DNA of 7,558 nucleotides from an uncultured Porphyromonadaceae bacterium (GTDB lineage Bacteria > Bacteroidota > Bacteroidia > Bacteroidales > Muribaculaceae), in contig CALJBF010000035.1 of assembly GCA_938027385.1 (NCBI GenBank), positions 1 to 7,558 of the forward strand. The letters run 5' to 3'. This document shows, piece by piece, positions 1 to 5,533 of the stretch (its first letter is position 1; every line of letters begins with the position of its first letter). The position numbers were made by a program, and so were the translations under genes. A model generated the notes under the pieces. The model had not been told where the DNA came from. It did no database searches and was given only the letters and a program-made list of their open reading frames with translations.

Positions 1-5
1 TTACG

Positions 6-29
6 AAAAAATCAGCGTCTTTCAGACGC
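6..29 (-). terminator. Leftward intrinsic terminator-like hairpin
   Basis: On the reverse strand a perfect 6-bp stem (GCGTCT / AGACGC, 3-nt loop, positions 15-29) is followed by TGATTTTTT (14-6). This is the layout of a rho-independent terminator for leftward transcription. No run of T follows on the + strand. The only candidate leftward unit in the window is the small ORF at 236-66, which would end 37 bp before the stem. The stem is short, so the call is tentative. Confidence 0.4.
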
Positions 30-35
30 CCACAT

Positions 36-50
36 CTATTAAGTTAATAG
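36..50. repeat. 15-bp palindrome with one central base
   Basis: CTATTAA g TTAATAG is a perfect dyad with 7-bp arms (36-42 and 44-50) around a single G. A one-base centre suits a DNA-binding site rather than an RNA hairpin. It could be an operator or a recombination site, but nothing in the window identifies a binding protein. Confidence 0.35.
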
Positions 51-65
51 CATTGGGGTGCATCC

Positions 66-236
66 CTACACGTGTGCGCGCTTGTCTGGTTCCACTGGTT
101 CTTTTCCTTGATAGAGAACCGGAGGAACCGGGGGAACCGGACTGATATGGGTGGCATGGCTGTGGGGTCTGATGGTTCGGGCCGCGACCGCGGCCAATAA
201 AAACCTTTCGTCCGGTTGTTCTGGTTTTTTATCCAT
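66..236 (-). CDS. Possible 56-aa small protein overlapping the left repeat
   Basis: A reverse-strand ORF begins at ATG (236-234) and ends at TAG (68-66). It encodes 56 residues: a charged start (MDKKPEQPDERF), an Ala-rich stretch LLAAVAARTIR (13-23), a His-rich part, a PVPPVPPV segment (33-40) and a charged tail. I recognise no family. A terminator-like hairpin lies just beyond its stop, and it would be divergent from the TPR regulator. The right-hand repeat copy encodes a similar stretch in the same relative frame (KPQQP...LLAAVAARTIR...) on the + strand from 7414, open to the window end but without an ATG. Against it: the shared residues come from a DNA repeat, codon-position differences do not favour this frame, and no good promoter is seen. 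It may well be non-coding. Confidence 0.2.
   Translation of the reverse strand: MDKKPEQPDERFLLAAVAARTIRPHSHATHISPVPPVPPVLYQGKEPVEPDKRAHV
85..132 (+). other. Strong stem-loop upstream of the repeat
   Basis: Positions 85-102 pair with 115-132. Of 18 positions, one is a mismatch (A94/A123) and three are G-U, with a 12-nt loop at 103-114. The arms are built from GGTTCC/GGTTCT and AGAACC/GGAACC blocks. No T run follows, so it is not an intrinsic terminator. The right-hand repeat copy does not show an equivalent hairpin. It could be part of a structured RNA or a by-product of GAACC-type repeats. Confidence 0.45.
116..142 (+). repeat. Three 9-bp tandem repeats (GAACCGGRR)
   Basis: GAACCGGAG (116-124), GAACCGGGG (125-133) and GAACCGGAC (134-142) follow each other without gaps. 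The first forms much of the right arm of the 85-132 stem-loop. The third contains AACCGGAC (135-142), complementary to GTCCGGTT at 210-217, so a longer-range fold enclosing the repeat core is possible. A degenerate related stretch (GAGACCGGAAAGGGAACGGG) lies at the same side of the right-hand repeat, on the reverse strand. Confidence 0.6.
141..230 (+). repeat. Left copy of 90-bp inverted repeat flanking the cassette
   Basis: This stretch matches the reverse complement of 7411-7500 without gaps (each pair of positions sums to 7641), about 80% identical by hand count. The core at 168-201 is identical over 34 bp. It contains a 7-bp-arm dyad, GGCCGCG AC CGCGGCC (180-195), followed by AATAAA. A second well-conserved box is GGTTGTTCTGGTTTTT (214-229, one mismatch), while the 12-bp spacer between them is not conserved. 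The copy points inward, toward the regulator. It resembles a dispersed intergenic repeat or an element end. There are only two copies here and no transposase or recombinase. Confidence 0.8.
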
Positions 237-264
237 ATAATCGAGAGGTATTCGTAAAATATGC

Positions 265-272
265 TACCTTTG
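265..272 (+). promoter_or_regulatory. Bacteroidota -7 box for the TPR regulator
   Basis: TACCTTTG followed by C matches the Bacteroidota -7 consensus TAnnTTTG exactly, 27 bp before the ATG, implying a short leader. No TTTG-like -33 element sits about 19-21 bp upstream (near 240-245), so the promoter may be weak or need an activator. No Shine-Dalgarno sequence precedes the start, as is usual in this phylum. Confidence 0.5.
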
Positions 273-299
273 CATACCTAAAATCACACCCCGATACCG

Positions 300-1952
300 A
301 TGCGCCACAACATAAAGTCACTTCTCCCGATAATCGCCGCCCTCATCACCCTCATCATGGCCGTGTCGTGCGGCCACCGACCCACCCGCGACGCCCTGGA
401 ACGCGCCGACGCCCTCATCGACGAGCACGAGGATTCGGCTTATAAGATATTGTCAGAATTATCACCCTCCGAGATTTCCGATAAATCTGATTTCGCATTA
501 TATGGCCTGTTGATGACACAGGCTTTAGATAAATTGCATCTACCCCTTACCACTGATACTTTTATTTCCCGGGCAACAAGGTATTATACCATGACCGGTA
601 ATGAGAAAATGGCCATGCGTGCGTGGTATTATAACGGGAGAACCAATTATCAGAAAGGGAGATATGAAGTTGCCTTAGGAATGTTCTTCCGGGCAAAAGA
701 CATTGCAATTGAGCACCGGGATTTTTTCTGGGCCGGATTGGCTTGTCGGGGAATAACGCACATTTATAACGCGTCATATAACAGAAGTGAAGAACTTCAA
801 TACGCAAAGAACGCCTATGATAATTTTATAAAGAGTAAAAAATGGCTGTATGCCAGATATGCTCTGCTGGATCTTGCAATAGCATATTATATGAATGAAA
901 AATATGACAAATCTGTGAGTGTCGCTAAAATAGCAATTGATTCAGCAATCCATGCCAATGACTTATATTTGCTATACGGAGCAAAAAGATCACTTGGCAG
1001 AACCTTGCTTTGCAAAACTGATTTTGATTCAGCAGTGAATGTCATGGAGGAGGTCTGTCGGATGGAAGATGCCCAACCCGAGGATCACGTAGTATTGGCG
1101 CATAGTTATGTTGCAGCCGGAATGCCCGACAAAGCGGTTGCGATTCTTGACAGTATTGAATATGATGATGTGGATTATGTGACATTTGTCAGATTTCAGG
1201 TAAACAAATCTTTGAATAATAAAGACCAGGCAATCAAAGAGGCTGATATTTATATGTCAAATAAAATAGCCAGTATATACCAAAGCATGGGATATAATCT
1301 TTCTTATCCATTACTTGATTATTATGGCGAAATCAACAAGAACATGAAAGATGACCTCAAAGGTGCACGATTTAGCATGTGGTCAATATTTTTAATCGCT
1401 ATAATTGCATTGGCAGTAGGATGGTGGGTGACATCATCCATTATTCACGCACAAAAAATAAAACTCGGGGAACAACTAAATGCCATGTGTGAGCTACAGG
1501 CCTATATAAAAGACGGAGAAGATACAAATAGCAAGCAAAAAGAAATCATAAAGAAACTATTTGCCTCTAAATATGAGATGATAGTCAAGCTTTGTGATGA
1601 CCTTATCCGTATTCCGGAAACTAAAGCTATGGAGAGAAAAGTTGTGAGAGAGTTAATGTCTTTCATAAGTAGTCTTACTACGGATAAGAAAAAACTTAAA
1701 ACTCTTGCCGATCAAGTGGACGAAGTTCATGATGGTTTATATTCAGATTTTTGCAGAGACCTCCCAAATTTGAAAGATTCAGATTACCGCTTATATCTGT
1801 TCACTATTTTCGGTTTCCCGAATTCTCTTATTGCAACATTCCTTAAAGAAGAAAATATAAAATCAGTATATGACAGGAAACGACGCCTTAAAGACAAAAT
1901 CAAACAACTGACTCCAGCGCAAAGTGAACGCTACATGTCGTACCTAACATAA
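300..1952 (+). CDS. Membrane-spanning TPR transcriptional regulator, lipoprotein-type signal
   Basis: The product (550 aa) looks like a one-component regulator of a type common in Bacteroidota. It begins with a hydrophobic signal ending in AVSC-GH (Cys24), a slightly atypical lipobox. Helical repeats with TPR-like spacing follow, clearest at 108-136 (AWYYNGRTNYQKGRYEVAL), 187-216, 224-252 and 267-286. A membrane helix lies at about 360-379. A Lys-rich, coiled-coil-like stretch follows at about 383-480. The C-terminal domain at about 489-535 (DYRLYLFTIFGF, then SVYDRKRRLKDKIKQL) resembles the helix-turn-helix-like tail of these proteins. Expected topology is a periplasmic TPR sensor with a cytoplasmic DNA-binding tail. 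The start fits the -7 box at 265-272. The adjacent DUF3244/peptidase promoter is the obvious target (inference). Base composition changes sharply near codon 46. No specific gene name can be given. Confidence 0.85.
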   Translation: MRHNIKSLLPIIAALITLIMAVSCGHRPTRDALERADALIDEHEDSAYKILSELSPSEISDKSDFALYGLLMTQALDKLHLPLTTDTFISRATRYYTMTGNEKMAMRAWYYNGRTNYQKGRYEVALGMFFRAKDIAIEHRDFFWAGLACRGITHIYNASYNRSEELQYAKNAYDNFIKSKKWLYARYALLDLAIAYYMNEKYDKSVSVAKIAIDSAIHANDLYLLYGAKRSLGRTLLCKTDFDSAVNVMEEVCRMEDAQPEDHVVLAHSYVAAGMPDKAVAILDSIEYDDVDYVTFVRFQVNKSLNNKDQAIKEADIYMSNKIASIYQSMGYNLSYPLLDYYGEINKNMKDDLKGARFSMWSIFLIAIIALAVGWWVTSSIIHAQKIKLGEQLNAMCELQAYIKDGEDTNSKQKEIIKKLFASKYEMIVKLCDDLIRIPETKAMERKVVRELMSFISSLTTDKKKLKTLADQVDEVHDGLYSDFCRDLPNLKDSDYRLYLFTIFGFPNSLIATFLKEENIKSVYDRKRRLKDKIKQLTPAQSERYMSYLT

Positions 1953-2105
1953 TCCACATAAAATCAATAAATTAGACACTCAAAAACCACACACAACGAA
2001 TAACAACCTGTAAATCAAGATATTACCCAAATAGCACTCGAAAAACCAAATTTTTATTACGTGCTCGCTCATAACGTATTAACCATCAGCGATATACAAA
2101 TGGCA

Positions 2106-2140
2106 AAAACCAAAAATAACATAACTATATTTTTGGTTTT
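2106..2140. promoter_or_regulatory. 13-bp-arm dyad overlapping the -33 box
   Basis: AAAACCAAAAATA (2106-2118) and TATTTTTGGTTTT (2128-2140) are perfect inverted arms separated by 9 bp. The right arm contains the TTTG used as -33 of the promoter that follows. The position suits an operator, with the upstream TPR regulator as a candidate binder. The alternative is a terminator for that regulator, 153 bp after its stop. Only two G-C pairs stabilise the stem, which makes it a weak terminator. Confidence 0.55.
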
Positions 2141-2164
2141 ACTTAATTGGTGGTTGTAATTTTG
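2132..2164 (+). promoter_or_regulatory. Bacteroidota promoter (-33 TTTG, -7 TAATTTTG)
   Basis: TTTG at 2132-2135 and TAATTTTG at 2157-2164 are separated by 21 bp, matching the TTTG-N19-21-TAnnTTTG form. Transcription should start near 2170. This places the in-frame ATG at 2147 upstream of the transcript and supports ATG 2189 as the real start of the next gene. It probably drives both the small secreted protein and the peptidase. Confidence 0.75.
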
Positions 2165-2188
2165 CAGAAGTTCTTTAAGTCATACCTT

Positions 2189-2587
2189 ATGAAACTTCTC
2201 AACTTATTAATTACATCTATCGTATGCGGTAGTGCATTGCTGCTACCGGAGCCTATAATGGCCGGCAATGGAAATGGAAATGGTAGCACTCCTACTGGTC
2301 AAAGCGGGAAACCTATCATCGTACCCAACAAACCTTTGAAAAAATATCCTGGCGCGCCCTCGCGCGTGTTCATAGAGGGATGGTACACCAACAGCTACAT
2401 CGAGCTGACCTTTCCTGCGGAGGTCGAGTACATGACCGTGTCACTCTCGGCAGGCGACATCGTCGTATGGGAAGATGTGCTGACCGTCGACGAACCCTCG
2501 GCGCACTTCCCCGAAATGTACGGTGAGTTCACACTTACCGTCACCACCGACGACGGCCGCGTCTTCGAGTGCGTCATCGACCTCTGA
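2189..2587 (+). CDS. Small secreted DUF3244-like protein
   Basis: The 132-residue product has a signal peptide (MKLLNLLITS...PIMA, likely cut after Ala25), a GNGNGNGS low-complexity linker (26-33), then one beta-rich domain at about 57-132. That domain has alternating strands (VFIEGWY, IELTFPAEVEYMTVSL, IVVWEDVL, GEFTLTVTT, GRVFECVIDL). Size, signal and strand pattern resemble DUF3244 proteins, secreted beta-sandwich proteins of Bacteroidales; this is by recognition only. The start at 2189 is chosen because the upstream in-frame ATG (2147) precedes the promoter -7 box. The gene lies 83 bp before a cysteine peptidase and is probably cotranscribed with it. In Bacteroides C10 peptidase loci, small secreted proteins next to the enzyme act as inhibitors, so an inhibitor or chaperone role is possible but unproven. 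The 5' third is AT-richer (about 44% G+C) than the rest (about 58%). Confidence 0.75.
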   Translation: MKLLNLLITSIVCGSALLLPEPIMAGNGNGNGSTPTGQSGKPIIVPNKPLKKYPGAPSRVFIEGWYTNSYIELTFPAEVEYMTVSLSAGDIVVWEDVLTVDEPSAHFPEMYGEFTLTVTTDDGRVFECVIDL

Positions 2588-2670
2588 TCGTCCCACCGTT
2601 GACACTCACTCATTCTCCTCTCTTTTTCCATTTTCATAAATTCAATTCTCCACCCTTAAATCAGCAACCT

Positions 2671-5334
2671 ATGAAAAAGTTTCTTTCATTGTTTCTCGTT
2701 CTGCTGATATGCGTCACTGCGACAGCAGAGTCAACACCATCAGCTGAATGGGAAATTATCCCAATAGAAACGGCTGTTGAGGCTGTGCGCAAGCACATGA
2801 ATCTCCCAAAAGCCAATTACTATTCACTCGAGCGCGATCCCAAAGAAGACTGGATTATCTTTGTTGATCCATCCCCTGGGATGGGGTGGGAACACCTATG
2901 CTATACTGCCGAATATCCCAAATTCATAAAGGTAGGGGATGATCCAACGCGATTCACGGTGTACCCTTCTGAACGAATGACTCCTCCCGAGGGCACACTG
3001 ACCCCCGTATATCTTGAGGTGTCGTTCATGACCAATCAGGATTACCGACCTTATGTCAAAAAGGCTACCCTCACCCAAGCACAGCTTGATGATGCCGAAC
3101 ACACCTATGCCATAATTATCAATGGCGGTGTGACACCGTTCATGAATTACGAACGGTATTGGAACGACTGTTCGTTCATCTATCAGACACTGACCAACCG
3201 GTTCGGTGTACCCAAAAAGAATATCTACCCTCTGATGTCAGATGGGGAAGATCCGGCGGCAGACATGTTTACACTCGACGGCAGGTATACGTCGCAATCA
3301 TTAGATCTTGATCGAGACGGAGCAGATGAGAGCATACAGGCCGCCACAAAATCAAATGTGAAACAAAGTTTTAATTCACTGAAACAGTCACTCACAGCCG
3401 GAGATCAGGTATTGATCTATGTAATGGATCATGGCGGTTATGATACCACCACCAAGGAATCATATATCTGTCTATGGAATAATGAACAGTTGAACGGTTA
3501 CGAGCTGAATGAGATGATCGCAAGACTGTTAGAACGTGGAGTGAGTGTAAATGTTCTTCTCGGGCAATGCTATGCCGGAGGATTCCTCAAATATACGGGT
3601 CTAAGCGGGTGCGTGACCATGGCCGCGTGCGGTGAAACAGAACCGTCATGGGCATGCCCGGATATTCCATACGACGAGTTCGTTTATCACTGGACTTGTG
3701 GAATAAACGGCGCAGACCACAAAATGACCCCTATTGACCACAAAGATATGTTTGAAGACAACCATTACACGATGCTGGAAGCTTATGAATACGCGATGAA
3801 TAATGATCGCCAGCCTGAACATCCATGTTATCGGTCTGCACCGGAAATCGCTGGGTATTATCATTCATTTGATGACAAGGTCGATGAGATAGACCTTTAT
3901 ATCCGAGACAATGACAGGGATTATGGTTTCATGCCAAACACGACAACTGACAAGAACTGGAAGAGTCCGGATATCTGGGTACGCAACTCGGCCGACAACA
4001 AGACCGAACATGAAAACCCCTATTATGCCGTGGGGCACGAAAATGCCATGATATACGTGCGCATCCACAACCGCAGCAGCCAAAAATTCACTGGCAAACG
4101 GTGGGTGCATGTGCATTGGTCGTTAGCCGGAACTACATTCGACGCTAAAGATTGGCAATCACGCGCTACAGACGAAGAAGGACATGTGATCGCTGAGCAT
4201 CTACGACCTATTTTAATTCCTAATATAGAGCCTTATGGTGATGTCGTAGTGAAAGTGGGGTGGACATTGCCCGCCGACCTGTTTGAACTGCGCGACGAAA
4301 TCCCCCAGCACTACTGTCTGTTCGCCAAAATTACAGACTCGCCAGCTGACGCCACTTCAGATGACGGCACACGGTATTATGATGTGCTGAACAGCAAACT
4401 GCAGGCTCAGAAGAACGTATCTATCGTGGAACCGTCTGACATCAAGACGGGTGTGGCTGTATACGTCAGGAATCCCGACCAGATTCCGAGACATTTCGAG
4501 CTTGAGTTCATACCTAAGACGCAGAAAGATCATACTCTTTACAAGAAAGCCAAGATAGATCTTTTACTGGGGTCAAAACTTCTTGAAGGCTGGCAGGCCG
4601 GAGGCATGCGCAAGATCAACGTGACACAGCGTCAAAACGGCCTGAACGCGGGCAAGCCGGTGATGAATTTCGCCGCGCCCGAAAGCCGCCTCCAGTCAAT
4701 CAAACTCGCTGGCGAAACTTTTGACAAGGTTGTGGTGCGTTTCGACTTCCAGGAATATGACGAAACCGACCAGGAATACACATACGACCTGATTCAGCGC
4801 GATGAAGAGGGCAACATCGTGGGTGGAGAGACCTTTGTGATAAAGGCGCCCAAGCTTGTGAAACTGCCGCTCGATATCGTGAAAATCGACCATGCCGGCG
4901 GAAAGGTCGAACTGAAAGTCGACGACCCGACATACAAGACCATGTACTGGAAGAACGCGCTCGGCGACGACATCCAGAAAGGCTCGAGCATCACAGTGAA
5001 ACCGACCGGCACCGACAACGAGTTCTTGGTTCACGCCTTTACTCCCGAGGGCAATGTGGCGGTTGCCACCATCAAGCTTGACCCGACTGTGGGCATCGAG
5101 TCGGTGACGAAACCCGCGAGCGACAAGACCAAGGTAACACTGCGTGCCGGAGCCGAGGAGGGTGGCCGACTGGTGCTGACTTCAGTACTCAATAATGCTC
5201 AGAGTGTTACGGTACCTCTTGAGACCGGTGCCGCAAGTGCCGACATTGACATGGCTCAGCTGCCGAAAGGTGTTTACGCCGTGACCTATATGGTAGGTGA
5301 CGAGATTGTGGAAACAGTAAAATTCACATACTGA
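2671..5334 (+). CDS. Secreted C13/legumain-like (clan CD) cysteine peptidase
   Basis: The 887-residue product has a signal peptide (MKKFLSLFLVLLICVTATA, cut after Ala19). An N-terminal domain follows at about 25-130 (IPIETAVEAVRKHMNLPKANY, then a GWEHLCY motif near 72-78). The peptidase domain spans about 145-350. It begins with strand YAIIING and carries a DLDRDGADE acidic loop (212-220) that could bind calcium. The likely catalytic pair is His254 in VMDHGG and Cys300 in LGQCYAGGF, the clan CD arrangement also seen in C13 and bacterial caspase-like enzymes. A beta domain at about 433-560 starts SPDIWVRNS and contains AMIYVRIHNRSS. Further beta domains follow, ending in a tail at about 815-887 with LPKGVYAVTYMVGDE, which resembles secretion or sorting tails. 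ATG 2671 is chosen over the in-frame ATG at 2569 because it starts a clean signal peptide and avoids overlapping the previous gene. The substrate is unknown. The active-site residues look intact. Confidence 0.85.
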   Translation: MKKFLSLFLVLLICVTATAESTPSAEWEIIPIETAVEAVRKHMNLPKANYYSLERDPKEDWIIFVDPSPGMGWEHLCYTAEYPKFIKVGDDPTRFTVYPSERMTPPEGTLTPVYLEVSFMTNQDYRPYVKKATLTQAQLDDAEHTYAIIINGGVTPFMNYERYWNDCSFIYQTLTNRFGVPKKNIYPLMSDGEDPAADMFTLDGRYTSQSLDLDRDGADESIQAATKSNVKQSFNSLKQSLTAGDQVLIYVMDHGGYDTTTKESYICLWNNEQLNGYELNEMIARLLERGVSVNVLLGQCYAGGFLKYTGLSGCVTMAACGETEPSWACPDIPYDEFVYHWTCGINGADHKMTPIDHKDMFEDNHYTMLEAYEYAMNNDRQPEHPCYRSAPEIAGYYHSFDDKVDEIDLYIRDNDRDYGFMPNTTTDKNWKSPDIWVRNSADNKTEHENPYYAVGHENAMIYVRIHNRSSQKFTGKRWVHVHWSLAGTTFDAKDWQSRATDEEGHVIAEHLRPILIPNIEPYGDVVVKVGWTLPADLFELRDEIPQHYCLFAKITDSPADATSDDGTRYYDVLNSKLQAQKNVSIVEPSDIKTGVAVYVRNPDQIPRHFELEFIPKTQKDHTLYKKAKIDLLLGSKLLEGWQAGGMRKINVTQRQNGLNAGKPVMNFAAPESRLQSIKLAGETFDKVVVRFDFQEYDETDQEYTYDLIQRDEEGNIVGGETFVIKAPKLVKLPLDIVKIDHAGGKVELKVDDPTYKTMYWKNALGDDIQKGSSITVKPTGTDNEFLVHAFTPEGNVAVATIKLDPTVGIESVTKPASDKTKVTLRAGAEEGGRLVLTSVLNNAQSVTVPLETGAASADIDMAQLPKGVYAVTYMVGDEIVETVKFTY

Positions 5335-5338
5335 TGAA

Positions 5339-5397
5339 AAAATTTCCCGCAAGTTGCATGGAGTTTCAGAAATTTTCTGTAACTTGCGGGAAATTTT
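5339..5397 (+). terminator. 17-bp-arm palindrome, probable terminator after the peptidase
   Basis: AAAATTTCCCGCAAGTT (5339-5355) and its exact reverse complement (5381-5397) begin 4 bp after the peptidase stop. The arms carry an A-rich 5' end and a TTTT 3' end, giving terminator character in both directions. The 25-bp spacer contains a second perfect palindrome, CAGAAA T TTTCTG (5367-5379). A related CCCGCAAGCTGGCAT motif recurs at 5421. The nested symmetry suggests a dispersed palindromic element doing terminator duty. Confidence 0.7.
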
Positions 5398-5417
5398 AAA
5401 CAATCTGTCACATTTTT

Positions 5418-5459
5418 ATGCCCGCAAGCTGGCATGATCACCGGGGATGCAAAACCGGT
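5418..5459 (+). other. Two small inverted repeats upstream of the LRR gene
   Basis: ATGCC (5418-5422) pairs with GGCAT (5431-5435), and ACCGG (5440-5444) pairs with CCGGT (5455-5459). Both have 5-bp stems and 8-10-nt loops, so chance is a real possibility. They lie between the palindromic terminator and the LRR gene and could belong to its 5' regulatory region. Confidence 0.25.
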
Positions 5460-5500
5460 ATCGCCACACTGCACTGCCATAAAATCACAGCTAACAATCA

Positions 5501-5508
5501 TACCTTTT
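5501..5508 (+). promoter_or_regulatory. Weak -7 box candidate for the LRR gene
   Basis: TACCTTTT matches TAnnTTTG at all but the last base and lies 25 bp before the ATG, similar to the spacing of the regulator's box. No TTTG -33 element is found at the expected distance. The preceding terminator makes an independent promoter likely, so this is the best candidate rather than a firm call. Confidence 0.3.
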
Positions 5509-5533
5509 TTCAATAATTTCAATCTCTGACAAT

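Noticed and set aside
180..203. GC dyad plus AATAAAAA as an intrinsic terminator
   Set aside because: The 2-nt loop is too tight and neither strand has a T run after the stem.
2147..2188. Upstream in-frame ATG for the small secreted protein
   Set aside because: It lies before the promoter -7 box (2157-2164) and so outside the likely transcript; MKLLNLL at 2189 starts a normal signal peptide.
2266..2286. AATGGA hexamer run in the small secreted gene as a slippage switch
   Set aside because: The units are 6 bp, so changes keep the frame and would only alter the length of the Gly-Asn linker.
2569..2670. Upstream in-frame ATG extending the peptidase by 34 residues
   Set aside because: It overlaps the end of the previous gene, gives a non-signal-like His/Pro-rich start, and buries a clean signal peptide beginning at 2671.
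4696..5034. Reverse-strand ORFs of 74-112 codons within the peptidase gene
   Set aside because: Three overlapping antisense frames are open together in the GC-richer 3' part of the peptidase, which is typical of shadow frames.
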